Source: Urmitella timonensis (GTDB lineage Bacteria > Actinomycetota > Actinomycetes > Actinomycetales > Actinomycetaceae). From it: DNA of 64,000 nt. The position numbers and the translations under genes were made by a program. Within the stretch, counting starts at the first letter, position 1. Each line of letters begins with the position of its first letter. Below the pieces are notes generated by a model that saw only the letters and a program-made list of their open reading frames with translations, made no database searches and was not told the DNA's origin. The stretch is from positions 1,054,001 to 1,118,000 of the forward strand of contig FQLW01000006.1 in the NCBI GenBank assembly GCA_900120415.1, in the 5' to 3' direction. This document shows, piece by piece, positions 21,130 through 30,729 of the stretch.

Positions 21130-21177
21130 GGTGGCTGTAAGCTACCTCCAAGTGCCGGGGGAGTCCCCCGGCTTTTT
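21130..21177 (+). promoter_or_regulatory. Two-hairpin leader before the DUF3800 relic
   Basis: Hairpin 1: 7-bp arms at 21130-21136 and 21140-21146 (one G-T pair) with loop GTA. Hairpin 2: perfect 8-bp arms GCCGGGGG (21154-21161) and CCCCCGGC (21165-21172) with loop AGT, then five T. Conserved structured RNAs upstream of DUF3800 genes have been described as the DUF3800 RNA motifs; assignment to one of these is inference. The T-run also makes hairpin 2 a plausible intrinsic terminator or attenuator. Confidence 0.55.
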
Positions 21178-21190
21178 AACTAGGAGTGCG

Positions 21191-21279
21191 ATGATGCGCG
21201 AGCTAAGCATTTTCGTGGATGAAAGCGGAGATCGAAACGCAAATTCGGGGTTAATAGGGTTAATACCCAAACATTTGGT
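21191..21279 (+). pseudogene. Truncated DUF3800 gene, N-terminus only
   Basis: After AGGAG at 21182-21186 the frame reads MMRELSIFVDESGD, matching the conserved start of DUF3800 proteins (RNase H-like fold, DESGD catalytic aspartates). Homology ends at about 21235, and the frame then runs into the tRNA gene. Intact members are commonly more than 200 residues, so this is a remnant, apparently cut near the tRNA. Confidence 0.6.
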
Positions 21280-21351
21280 GCCCCGAACAGGATTCGAACC
21301 TGCGGCCTTTCGCTCCGGAGGCGAACGCTCTATCCACTGAGCTATCGGGGC
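21276..21351 (-). tRNA. tRNA-Arg (anticodon CCG)
   Basis: Reverse complement folds as a cloverleaf: acceptor GCCCCGA paired with TCGGGGC, D-arm AGCTCAGTGGATAGAGC, anticodon loop CTCCGGA with anticodon CCG, and T-loop GGTTCGAATCC. Discriminator A and an encoded CCA (21278-21276) complete it. It reads the CGG codon. Confidence 0.95.
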
Positions 21352-21481
21352 TGGACTTCAACGATTCTACACATTTACCCGTAAGTGTGCTAAATCTACG
21401 CAGTTATTTTTGATGCTGATTACATTCTTGCGGGCAGACCGCTCTGTTTAGCCAGGCTCAAAATGCGGTGGGTGTAATAAT

Positions 21482-23602
21482 GTGGATATGACTTTTGCTA
21501 GCCCATATTCACATGGTTTTGCCCGCCTGGCTGCTATCACCATCCCCAGCTTGCCCGCTGAAGTGGATCGAAATGTGCCAGTCATTGCAGCAGCTGCCCG
21601 GAAAGCTGCTCAGCAGGGTGCTTGTGTATGTGTTTTTCCAGAAATGAGTATTTCCGGCTATACCCTCGGTGATTTAGCGGTTTCAACACGCTTGCTAGAT
21701 GCGGTAGAAAAAGGGGTTGAGCTGCTGGTAAAAGCGACTTCCGACTGCGCAGAGCTTATCGTGGTGGGTGCTCCTTTGCGTCTGGAGGGACGGGTTTATG
21801 ATTGCGCATTATTCCTTGCCCGCGGCAAAGTGGTTGCTATCACTCCGAAAGTTTTTCTGTGTGAAGAAATGGATGAGCATCGTTGCTTTACTTCCGGGGC
21901 GCACCTTGGTGCAGATGCGAGCTGGTATGCCCCCCAGATTCCAGGGGCTAGTGAGGCTCCGGTTGGAAACGGAATTGTTAATGTCGAGGACGTGCCCGGC
22001 TTGGCAGTGGCGGCGCAGGTAGGAACCGATGCCTATGCGGCTAATCCTCCCGCAATGTCTTTGGCGTTGCGCGGAGCTAGTGTTATTTGTAATCCGGCTG
22101 CCTATCCTGCAAGTTTAGGTAGAAGTTTGCAGCGGGAAATGCTCGCGCAAGCGACATCTCATAGCGGAATTTGTGCCTATGCCTATGCGGGAGCCGGAAA
22201 TGGGGAATCATCTTCAGATATGGCTTGGGATGGGCAAACCTTTATCTACCAGGACGGACGTAAGCTTTGTGAAACTGAGCTTTTCCCGGTTGATACCCAA
22301 ATCGCCCTCGCCGATATTGATCTGACCGCCCTCGCCAATCGTAGGCAGCGAGAAAGCGGGTTTTCCCACGCCCAGGTAGGTCAGCTTGGAAAGTATTGGG
22401 CAGTCGATATCCGTTTGGGGGTTGGCGCTCCTGGCTTGACTGTCAGCTTTGACCCGTGGGCGAAACATGATGATACTTTGCCTTTAGGCAGCGAGGACGC
22501 GGGCGCTGCCCTCACTCCTGCCCCTAGTCGCTTCCCGTTCTTGTCTACCTCGCTTGCGGATATAGATAAAGCCTGTAAAGAAGCATTTGAGATTCAGGTT
22601 TACGGGTTGAAAAAACGTTTACAGGCGGTGGGGAACCCCAAAATGGTGTTGGGGGTATCTGGCGGTCTGGATTCCACCCAGGCACTTTTGGTGTGCAGCG
22701 AAGTTGCCGCCCGACTCGGCCTCGAAAAATCCCAAATTTTGGCCTATACCCTGCCCGGTTTTGCTACCTCGGAAGGAACAAAATCTCACGCATATAGGTT
22801 GTGTGAATCCTTAGGTATCAAATGCGAGGAAATCGATATTCGCCCCGCGGCTCGGCAAATGCTCGCCGATATGGGGCATCCTTTTGCTGATGGGCAAGCC
22901 CAATATGACGTTACTTTTGAAAATGTGCAGGCAGGATTGCGTGCCGATTATCTGTTCCGACTTGCTAATCATCAGGGCGGATTGGTGATTGGAACCGGAG
23001 ATTTATCGGAGGCGGCTCTCGGGTGGTGCACCTATGGGGTGGGCGACCATATGTCGCATTATGCGGTTAATCCTGGTATCCCAAAAACTATGTTGCAAAC
23101 TATGATTCGCTGGGCTTGCCGGGAAAACCGGTTCGGCCAGGAATGCACTACAGTCCTGCAAGATATTTTGGCGCAAGAAATCTCCCCGGAGCTGATACCG
23201 GGGGGCGAGGAAAAACTGCAATCCACCCAGGACACTATTGGTCCTTACGAGCTACATGAGTTCTTCCTCTATCATCTGCTTTTAGGGCGCACTCCCCGCG
23301 ATATTGCCTATCTGGCTTGGCAAGCCTGGCGGGATAAAGATAACGGGGTTTGGCCGGCGGATTTACCTATAGCTGACCGCAATCAATACGACCTGAAAAC
23401 TATTTTGCGCTGGCTGCGCGAGTTCTTGCGCCGCTTCTTTACTTCCCAGTTCAAACGGACTTGCGTGCCTGGCGGGCCAGGGGTGAATGTCGGGCTGGGG
23501 CTTAGCCCACGCGGTGATTGGCGGATACCCTCCGATATTTCTGGGAGGCTCTGGATAGCGCAGGTTGAACAATTGCTATCGGATTTAGAGGACGAAAAGT
23601 AA
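21482..23602 (+). CDS. nadE: NAD(+) synthetase, glutamine-dependent type, with altered glutaminase site
   Basis: Makes NAD from deamido-NAD, ATP and ammonia. The N-terminal ~300 residues form a nitrilase-type glutaminase domain (FPEMSISGY with the catalytic Glu; TPKVFL with the Lys). Residues from ~360 are the synthetase with P-loop GVSGGLDST and TGDLSEAALGW. By eye, the segment that normally reads ICEDLW with the nucleophilic Cys reads VGTDAY here, so the Cys appears replaced by Gly. The enzyme may therefore use free ammonia. Length (706) is normal. GTG 21482 or ATG 21488 could be the start. Confidence 0.9.
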   Translation: MDMTFASPYSHGFARLAAITIPSLPAEVDRNVPVIAAAARKAAQQGACVCVFPEMSISGYTLGDLAVSTRLLDAVEKGVELLVKATSDCAELIVVGAPLRLEGRVYDCALFLARGKVVAITPKVFLCEEMDEHRCFTSGAHLGADASWYAPQIPGASEAPVGNGIVNVEDVPGLAVAAQVGTDAYAANPPAMSLALRGASVICNPAAYPASLGRSLQREMLAQATSHSGICAYAYAGAGNGESSSDMAWDGQTFIYQDGRKLCETELFPVDTQIALADIDLTALANRRQRESGFSHAQVGQLGKYWAVDIRLGVGAPGLTVSFDPWAKHDDTLPLGSEDAGAALTPAPSRFPFLSTSLADIDKACKEAFEIQVYGLKKRLQAVGNPKMVLGVSGGLDSTQALLVCSEVAARLGLEKSQILAYTLPGFATSEGTKSHAYRLCESLGIKCEEIDIRPAARQMLADMGHPFADGQAQYDVTFENVQAGLRADYLFRLANHQGGLVIGTGDLSEAALGWCTYGVGDHMSHYAVNPGIPKTMLQTMIRWACRENRFGQECTTVLQDILAQEISPELIPGGEEKLQSTQDTIGPYELHEFFLYHLLLGRTPRDIAYLAWQAWRDKDNGVWPADLPIADRNQYDLKTILRWLREFLRRFFTSQFKRTCVPGGPGVNVGLGLSPRGDWRIPSDISGRLWIAQVEQLLSDLEDEK

Positions 23603-23869
23603 GCTACCTGCGTATAGACCGGGTAATCTGGAGTCTTCCGGGGATAGCTCCGCCTCGTCCTCATCGAAAGCTACTACCTGTCGCCATAGGATACGCAGCC
23701 TCCAGTTGCGGGAGATGGAACACTCTAAATTAACTAAGCGGGGACGATGGGCTATTTTGGAAGTAAGAAAGAAAACGGTGAAACCGGGGTTTAGCGCAGA
23801 GTTTTGGTAGCTATCTAAATGGTTTTCACCCTAGAAAATGGCGCATAGCGCCCGAATATAGGAGGAACA

Positions 23870-25213
23870 GTGAGCGAACGGAACCGGGCATTAACTGCCG
23901 AAACCTTGTTAGAGCTACGTAAAGAGTTTGCGGCAGACCCGCGCGGAAAACTGATGCAAAATGCTGTAACCAGCACCGATATTGATAAGGTAGCACAAAA
24001 TCACCAGGTAGTTGCGTTCGCTGACCGTTCCATGTCCCATAAGTTAGATGCGTGGCCGGTGGCTAATCAAAAGAAATCGGGACGTTGCTGGCTGTTCGCC
24101 GGTCTAAACCTGCTGCGTTCGTCCATGATCAAACGGTTAAACGTAGAGAATTTCGAGTTCTCCCAGACCTACCTGTTCTATTGGGACAAACTAGAAAAAG
24201 CGAACTACTTCCTAGAATCTCAGATTGAGCTGGCCGATCGCGACCTGGATGACCGTACAGTGGCACACCTGCTGTCTGACCCGATTGGGGACGGTGGCCA
24301 GTGGAATATGTTTGTGGCGCTGGTCGATAAATACGGGGTAGTGCCCAAGTGGGCAATGCCGGAAACTGAATCCTCCTCTAATTCGCGGAAAATGGATCGT
24401 ATCTTGGAGCGTTACCTGCGGGAGGGCGCCCTCGCGGTGCGCAAAGCCGCGCACAATAATCCCGAAACTGTCGGGGAAGTAAAGGCGCGTTTACTCAGTG
24501 GGGTGCACCGGATTTTGAATATCCATTTGGGAACCCCGCCGGAAAAGTTTGTTTGGCAATATAACGATAAAGACAATAAATTTGAGCGTCTAGGGGAGGT
24601 TACTCCCCAAGAGTTCGCCGATAAATATATCGTCAATGACCTGCGTAACTATGTATGCTTGGTGAATGATCCGCGGGAAGCTAACCCGTACGGAAAGACC
24701 TATACCGTCGATCGCCTGGGCAATGTGCTCGGTGCTGCCCCGGTGCGTTACCTGAACGTCCCTATCCAGGTAATGAAAGATTGTGCGGCTACGGTATTGC
24801 AGGCCGGAAAACCGGTGTGGTTCGGTTGTGACACCGAGCAGCAGGCAGATAGGGAACTGTCGCTGTGGGATAAGAATCTCTATGACTATGGCGCGGTTTA
24901 CGGAGTGCATTTTGGGATGGACAAGGAAGAACGTCTGCTCTCCCACGAATCTCTAATGACTCACGCCATGTTGTTTGTAGGGGTAGATATGCTGGATGGC
25001 GCTCCGCGCCGCTGGCGAGTGGAAAACTCTTGGGGTTGCGAAGACCGTGCCGACCAGGGATTTTATACTATGAATGATTCCTGGTTCGACGAATACGTGT
25101 TTGAAATCGCGGTTCACCGTGACCGTCTGCCTGAAGAATATCGCGCCGTCCTCGATTCTGAGGAAGCACCGATAGTGTTGCCTGCTTGGGATCCCATGGG
25201 GTCGCTCGCTTAA
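23870..25213 (+). CDS. pepC: C1-family aminopeptidase (PepC / bleomycin hydrolase type)
   Basis: Cytoplasmic papain-fold aminopeptidase, 447 residues. Catalytic Cys is in SGRCWLFAGLN, His in LMTHAMLFVG, and Asn in VENSWG, all in the order of the family. The oxyanion Gln is in NQKKSGRC. AGGAGG precedes the GTG start. No signal peptide. It converges with the next gene, overlapping it by 4 bases. Confidence 0.95.
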   Translation: MSERNRALTAETLLELRKEFAADPRGKLMQNAVTSTDIDKVAQNHQVVAFADRSMSHKLDAWPVANQKKSGRCWLFAGLNLLRSSMIKRLNVENFEFSQTYLFYWDKLEKANYFLESQIELADRDLDDRTVAHLLSDPIGDGGQWNMFVALVDKYGVVPKWAMPETESSSNSRKMDRILERYLREGALAVRKAAHNNPETVGEVKARLLSGVHRILNIHLGTPPEKFVWQYNDKDNKFERLGEVTPQEFADKYIVNDLRNYVCLVNDPREANPYGKTYTVDRLGNVLGAAPVRYLNVPIQVMKDCAATVLQAGKPVWFGCDTEQQADRELSLWDKNLYDYGAVYGVHFGMDKEERLLSHESLMTHAMLFVGVDMLDGAPRRWRVENSWGCEDRADQGFYTMNDSWFDEYVFEIAVHRDRLPEEYRAVLDSEEAPIVLPAWDPMGSLA

Positions 25214-25497
25214 AGCCCGGTTGGCATAATAATCCCGCCGTAAGGGGCGAGGATAAACAGGGCTATGGATAGGGAAAACAGGGCAATACAGTCAATCCAC
25301 CAGGAGCGTACCGCGCACCAGGCTTTGGGAGGGCGGTCTAGCAGCCGGTAAACCCCTAAGCTCAGCAGCATCAGGGCGAAAACTCGGCAAGCAAATACGG
25401 GGTGTCCGATATATCCGAGGGTGACGGTGCAGATAATCCCGATTATCACTAATGCGGTGCACCCGCGTCTCCAAAGGCGATTATTCGACAACCCCAT
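25210..25497 (-). CDS. DUF3017-like small membrane protein
   Basis: 95 residues with three hydrophobic segments (about 14-32, 35-52 and 66-86) and an Arg-rich N-terminus. Size and layout resemble DUF3017 proteins of actinobacteria, function unknown; the match is by eye. Its stop overlaps the end of the pepC-like gene on the other strand. Confidence 0.6.
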   Translation of the reverse strand: MGLSNNRLWRRGCTALVIIGIICTVTLGYIGHPVFACRVFALMLLSLGVYRLLDRPPKAWCAVRSWWIDCIALFSLSIALFILAPYGGIIMPTGL

Positions 25498-25686
25498 AAC
25501 GGTAGTTTAACGGGCTTGGTGGTGTTTTGTGATTACCCAGCCCCGCACCGCAAGTCGGCGTTGTGCGCATTTTAAGAGGGAGAGGGTGGGGGGCAGGGCG
25601 TGCCGGTAAAAATGAAGGGATGGAAGTAAGCATTTTCACCGCCTATTAAATTAACTACTAACTGCTAAAACAGTAGGCTAGGAAAT

Positions 25687-26955
25687 ATGTTTAAGTCTTA
25701 TCGGGAGATTTTTTCTTACCCTGGCGCTCTTAGATTTTCACTTGCTGGAGCGGTAGCGCGTTTCCCGATGGCGATGGCGGGGCTGTCCACTCTGCTAATG
25801 ATTTCCACCCTCTACGGGGAATATTCACTGGCTGGACAGGTCAATGCTTTAGTGGTTATCGCGATGGCGGCGGCATCCCCAATTCAGGCTCGGCTAGTGG
25901 ATCGTTACGGGCAAGCCAAAGTTTTACGCCCTCTGGTTGCATGTTCCCTGGTTTTACTGTTGGCTTTGATACTCTCGTCTCTATTCCATGCTCCGCGCTG
26001 GACACTCTACCTATTTGCCCTGTTATCGGGGGCTACTACCGGTTCTTTCGGGGCGTTTGTGAGGGCGCGCTGGACGCATTTGCTCGCGGGGTCGCGTAAG
26101 TTAAATACGGCTTATGCTTTCGAGGCCGCTGTTGATGAACTGATTTTTATTTTCGGTCCGATTATTGCCACGGTGTTAGCTACCGTGGTTCACCCTGCGG
26201 CGGGGATTGTGGCTTGTTTGCTTACTTCTGGTATTGGTGGTTTTTGGTTTTTATCGCAACGCGCAACGGAACCGGTAGTGACCGCAAAATCTGATTTAAG
26301 CGACCAGGAAGCTAAACCGTTGATGAAATCGGCAGCCATGGTGATTTTGGGGCTGATTTTTATGCTCTGCGGTTTTACTTTTGGTGGTCTGGATTTAACG
26401 GTGGTGGCATTTTGTCGCGAGCAAGGGGTAGCCCAGATTTCGGGGCTGCTGTTGGCCATGTTTGGGGTGACTTCTTTTAGTTCTGCGGTGATTTATGGGG
26501 CTAAAGAGTGGGGCATTAGCGCCTTGCGCTTGTTCTTGGGGGGAATCACCTTAATAGCGATAGGTTTTTCTACTTTCTTTTTCGCCTCCAATCCCTGGAT
26601 TTTAGGGTTGTGTTTAGCTTTAACCGGTGCGACTTATGCACCCACCATGACTAACGCCACCAATATTTTGTCTCAGGTGGTTCCTCCTGCTCGTTTCACC
26701 GAGGGGATGGCGTGGTTAAACACTTTCTTCACTTTAGGTATTTCTGGTGGTGCGTGGCTTGGTGGTTCCGTAGTGGATGTGGCGGGAGCTCGCGGTGGGC
26801 TGTGGCTGGTGATTGCGGCAGCTTGGGCGATTCTTGCCGTGGTGTTGATTGGTTTTATTCCTTTGCGTAATTCGCTGCGCCGCGCCTACAAACGCCGTCT
26901 AGTGACAGTTGATTTGCATATGACCGAAGAGGCTTCGTCCTCCCAGAACAGCTAA
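25687..26955 (+). CDS. Major facilitator superfamily transporter
   Basis: 422 residues, twelve hydrophobic helices in two halves with a central hydrophilic loop (about 200-215). The loop between helices 2 and 3 reads ARLVDRYGQAKVLRP, the MFS A-motif form. Related to actinobacterial drug-efflux-type MFS proteins; substrate cannot be assigned. The C-terminal ~30 residues are polar. It has its own upstream gap and no operon partner. Confidence 0.88.
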   Translation: MFKSYREIFSYPGALRFSLAGAVARFPMAMAGLSTLLMISTLYGEYSLAGQVNALVVIAMAAASPIQARLVDRYGQAKVLRPLVACSLVLLLALILSSLFHAPRWTLYLFALLSGATTGSFGAFVRARWTHLLAGSRKLNTAYAFEAAVDELIFIFGPIIATVLATVVHPAAGIVACLLTSGIGGFWFLSQRATEPVVTAKSDLSDQEAKPLMKSAAMVILGLIFMLCGFTFGGLDLTVVAFCREQGVAQISGLLLAMFGVTSFSSAVIYGAKEWGISALRLFLGGITLIAIGFSTFFFASNPWILGLCLALTGATYAPTMTNATNILSQVVPPARFTEGMAWLNTFFTLGISGGAWLGGSVVDVAGARGGLWLVIAAAWAILAVVLIGFIPLRNSLRRAYKRRLVTVDLHMTEEASSSQNS

Positions 26956-27071
26956 ATATCTTTGCGTGATAACGCAACAGTTTGCTTTGCTCTACACCTC
27001 GCACCCTAGAAATCTGTGAAAACGGATAGGTAGGCTGAAGTCTCTCAGGGCATAGAACCCGGGAATTGAGC

Positions 27072-27143
27072 TAGCTGTTTTCAGCAGTCCCGGCTTGCTC
27101 TATTCTTGGGGGATAGCTCTATCTTGTATTTAGTATTGCAATA
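27072..27143 (+). promoter_or_regulatory. Upstream segment shared with the RelBE module
   Basis: Positions 27072-27097 match 38641-38666 at 23 of 26 bases (TAGCTGTTT...CCGGCTTG). The similarity continues more weakly to a common TTGCAATA at 27136-27143 and 38703-38710. Both segments lie 110-125 bp before the first gene of a toxin-antitoxin pair, though the two pairs are not homologous. It is probably a promoter/operator region or a remnant of a shared insertion site. Confidence 0.6.
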
Positions 27144-27183
27144 GACCTAGACATCTATGTAGCCCATAGGCTACGGTAGGATT

Positions 27184-27495
27184 GTGGAGATTATTTCCAG
27201 CAGCTTGTTTGATGAGTGGCTAAAAAAGCTGAAAGACAAGCATGCGCAGCGACGTATTTTGCATGCGATAGCCAGATGTGAAGCGCACGCTATGATGCTC
27301 GGAGATATTAAAGCGGTTGGTGGAAAAGTTAGCGAGATGAGATTTCATTTCGGTTCCGGCTATCGCGTTTACTACACGCAGCTGGGTGCATTGACAGTTT
27401 TCCTGCTAGCTGGCGGAGATAAATCCAGTCAAACCAGAGATATTCAAATTGCCCAAGAACTCGCACAACAGGTAAGGGGGAGCAGTAATGAGTAA
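27184..27495 (+). CDS. HigB/RelE-family toxin (addiction-module killer type)
   Basis: 103 residues with the compact ParE/RelE fold pattern of the 'putative addiction module killer' family: WLKKLKDKHAQRRI, a central GDIKAVGG, then a FGSGYRVYYT strand and FLLAGGDKSSQ. These toxins are mRNA-cleaving or gyrase-directed; which one applies here is unknown. GTG start. The toxin-first order and the 8-base overlap with the antitoxin gene are typical of HigBA. Confidence 0.88.
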   Translation: MEIISSSLFDEWLKKLKDKHAQRRILHAIARCEAHAMMLGDIKAVGGKVSEMRFHFGSGYRVYYTQLGALTVFLLAGGDKSSQTRDIQIAQELAQQVRGSSNE

Positions 27496-27781
27496 GGTGA
27501 CATTTTCAGCCTTCGATGCAAGTAAATATCTTGATAGCCAAGAGGCAATGAATGACTATCTGGCTATTGCACTCGAAGATGGTGACACAAAAACCGTACA
27601 GGTTGTTTTACGTGATATTGCGCGGGCTCACGGCATGACTCAGCTTGCTAAAGAAACGGAACTCAACCGTGAATCGCTCTACAAATCTCTATCGAAAGAC
27701 GGTAACCCATCCTTTGCGGTTATTAGCAAGATAATGAAAGCCCTCGGACTTAGAATGACGCTCGCTGAACAAAAAATCTAG
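27488..27781 (+). CDS. HigA-like HTH antitoxin
   Basis: 97 residues. A toxin-binding N-terminal part (FDASKYLDSQEAMNDYL) is followed by an XRE-type helix-turn-helix (GMTQLAKETELNRESLYKSLS, then GNPSFAVISKIMKALG), as in addiction-module antidote proteins. Start ATG 27488 lies inside the toxin gene. It probably represses its own promoter. Confidence 0.9.
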   Translation: MSKVTFSAFDASKYLDSQEAMNDYLAIALEDGDTKTVQVVLRDIARAHGMTQLAKETELNRESLYKSLSKDGNPSFAVISKIMKALGLRMTLAEQKI

Positions 27782-27948
27782 ACCTGTGCGAAGAATATGT
27801 AGCTATTGCGCCGTGCCTACAAATGCATTGTAGAACCGGTGTAAGGGAAAAGTTGGCTAGAAAACTGGGGGATTGTGGGTAGGCTGGCAAGGTAACCAAA
27901 GCGAGGTAGCGTGACTGGTGACGGTGACGTTAGGCAATAAAGGAAACC

Positions 27949-29579
27949 GTGGTGAGTGGAGTAGGTAGCCGGCGGCGCGCGGCGGAACTTTTCGTGCAAC
28001 AGTGGGCAGGTCACGGCTACGAAAAGGGTGAAACCCACAGTTTTTGGCTGTCTTTGCTGCAAGACGTGTTGGGAATGCGCGAGGTATCCACTAAGTGTCG
28101 CTTCGAGCAGCGCACGCGGGCGGGCGGATTCATTGACGTGGTGATTCCCTCGGCACGCACCATTGTGGAACAAAAATCTTCCGGCGTGAATCTAGATCGA
28201 GGCTAGCTGCGCCAAGGGCAAATGGTTACCCCTTTTGAGCAGGCTAAACGTTATGCAGATGCGTTGCCGAATCGGCAACGCCCAGATTTTATTATTGTTT
28301 GCAACTTCGAGTCTTTCCGTCTTCACGACCTAAACAAGGATGACCCTGCCGGTGACTATATCGAGTTTTCTTTAGCGGAACTGCCCGAACAGTCTTATCT
28401 ACTCGACTTTTTGATTGACCCGGCATATTCGCGTACAGAAAAGGAACGCCAAGTCTCAATCCGCGCCGGGCAGCTGATTGGCAAACTGCATCGCGGCCTA
28501 TTGGAGCAATACCAAGACCCAGATTCTGCCTGGTCACAGCACTGTCTAAATGTGCTGTGTGTGCGGCTGGTGTTCTGTCTTTTTGCCGAGGACGCGGGGC
28601 TATTTGGTAAGGACGCGCTGCTGCGTTACCTGCGAGGTTTTACCGCTTCCCAAACCCGGGGTGCGTTGCAACGCCTGTTCAAAGTGCTAGATACCCCACT
28701 TGAGCAGCGAGATCCCTATCTAGAGGAAGAACTGGCGGCTTTCCCCTATGTGAATGGGGGACTGTTCCGCGATTCTGCTGCTGGAGCGGGTGTTGCTGGG
28801 GGATTTGGGGATGGCGAGGACGCGCTGACGGAGGCTAGTAAAGCTGGCGCTGCTAACGTTTTTCCGTCCTCTTTGGCGGGAGAAAACAGGCGAGCCTTAG
28901 AGATTCCGAACTTTACCGAACAGCTGCGGGATCTTTTACTTAACGAGGTGTCGCAAGGAACTGACTGGTCACAGATTTCTCCCACTGTCTTTGGGGGCGT
29001 GTTTGAATCGACTTTGAATCCGGAAACGCGCCGCAGCTCCGGGATGCACTACACCAGCCCGGAAAATATCCATCGGGTGATTGATCCGCTGTTCCTTGAT
29101 GGCTTAAAGAATGAGCTAGAGGGAATCCTGTCTGATCCCGGGATTTCGGATAGGTCGCGGCGGGCGAAACTGCGTGCTTATCAAAATCGTTTAGCCAGTT
29201 TTACCTGGCTGGATAGCGCTTGCGGATCTGGAAACTTCCTTACCGAAACCTATATCGAGGTGCGGCGCCTGGAAAACCAGGTGATTGCGGAGCTAGAGCG
29301 GGGACAACAGGCTTGGGAGTTCGAGCAAGAGGGTGCCGCGACTAACCAGATAAAAGTGAATCTGGGACAGTTCTATGGGATTGAAATTAATGATTTCGCA
29401 GTCGCGGTGGCGCGCACGGCGCTGTGGATTGCCGAACTGCAAGCTAATGGGGAAACGGCGGCGATTTTGCAGCGGGAAGTAGCGGATTTGCCGCTGCAAG
29501 ATGACTCCAATATTGTGCTGGCGAACGCGGTTCGCATGGACTGGCGGCAGCTGTTACCTGCCGAAAAATGCTCGTTTTT
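27949..29579 (+). pseudogene. MmeI-like type IIG restriction-modification gene, 5' part, nonsense-interrupted
   Basis: Frame from GTG 27949 runs to a TAG at 28204-28206 and continues in the same frame from 28207, so one in-frame amber codon splits the protein. Before it lies a nuclease-like patch (FIDVVIPS...IVEQKSSG, a D-x(n)-ExK arrangement). After it come a helical linker and the start of an N6-adenine methylase: DSACGSGNFLTETY is the AdoMet motif I. Homology stops at about residue 543 just before the NPPF/NPPY catalytic motif, at about 29579, where foreign sequence begins. The 3' part resumes at 37490. The enzyme is almost certainly inactive. Confidence 0.85.
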
Positions 29580-30155
29580 AATCAGCAAACGTTGGATTGA
29601 CATATTGATACAAGATAACGATGTGTGCGGTTTAACGCTTGCCGTATAAGGAATACGGCGGTACTAGCTAAGACGTGAGAATAGAGCCGATCTGAGTTTC
29701 TACACCGAGCAAAGGTTCCCAAGATACTAGGGTGGGGTCGCTCTTTTAGAGAGACCGTATTCTTTGTCTTCCTTTCTACTTGGCAGCCATTTGCACCCAC
29801 TTAGAAAGTCATTGTCTTTGCCGTCAAAAAGTACTCCTGTGCATCAAAAAGTACAGATAGCCGACATTGAGCGAAGCCGCTCTCTATTAGCGCGCTTACC
29901 TAAAGCAGGGATTTCGACGGCTCTGCTAAGTTCAATGTGTACATCGTTGAAAATACGTTACCCATCTCAAAGGCTCGAACCGACATAAAGAAGTTTTCTT
30001 TCCCGTGCTACTGTGTTTGCTTTTTTCTCCTAGCACGCATATGAATGCACGGAAACTCTAATTCATTTGTGAAAAACTAGGAAAATCATTGATTTGTAGA
30101 GCTCTTTCTGTCACGAGATGTTTGTTGATTTTAAATTCTTACAAAGGAGTTAGAA
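29580..30155. other. Left part of the island inserted in the methylase gene; no confident gene
   Basis: Starts where methylase homology ends. Several short frames occur on both strands but none has family features or ribosome sites. A direct repeat TCAAAAAGTAC occurs at 29824-29834 and 29844-29854. The minus strand around 29800-29990 looks like eroded coding sequence with stops. No clear insertion-sequence end was found. Confidence 0.4.
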
Positions 30156-30729
30156 ATGTTTGTATCAAAGTCTATCCTTGTGGCTACACTATCAGCAGCG
30201 ATAGGTATTTCTGGAATAACAAATGAGGGCGTAGACCCCCTTAAACGATAATGATTCGGTTGCACCAGTTAGTGATTTAATGGAAGTTGCACCAGCAGAA
30301 GCTGCTTTAGAAATGCCAGATTTGTCCGCCACAGACGGTGATTCTGTTTCACCTAGAGTGGCGCTATTACCCACAAGGAAAATTCCTTCTCCTGCTAGCT
30401 GTATTGGTAGTACTAGTTTTCCTCACAAGAGCGGGAGAATGGCATCAGTTCATGCTCGCATTAAATGTAAACGGAATGTTCAGCAACTCAAAACTGTAAC
30501 CACGCTGTACCGGGAGAGGTGGTACGGGTATCAGGCACTTGCAAGCGACAGTTCAACTACGACAAACAAGTACACTAGCTACGATGCCCATCCTCACTGG
30601 ACGTGTAGTGGGACAGGCACATACACCTACTGGGGATTTTCAAACCATTATACCTTGGAAGGTGGGAAGAGATTCTACGCCAGAACAGGTAACGGTGGAA
30701 ATAATCACGTTAGCAGGTTTAAATGTTGA
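30156..30729 (+). pseudogene. Small secreted protein gene with a frameshift at a C5 run
   Basis: AAGGAG precedes ATG 30156; the N-terminus MFVSKSILVATLSAAIGISG is a signal peptide. The frame ends at 30249, but the next frame continues from the C-run at 30236-30240 as LNDNDSVAPVSDLMEV and runs to 30729. One extra C would explain this. The C-terminal ~90 residues are rich in Tyr, Gly, Ser, Thr and Asn with about four Cys. No family recognised. Phase variation, decay and sequencing error are all possible. Confidence 0.6.

Noticed and set aside
21122-21340. A 72-residue protein crossing the hairpin leader and the tRNA
   Set aside because: Its second half is the antisense translation of tRNA-Arg and its first half is the hairpin leader; only the MMRELSIFVDESGD part has protein homology.
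29764-29988. 74-residue + strand protein in the left island
   Set aside because: No ribosome site or recognisable domain; the opposite strand looks equally like eroded coding sequence.
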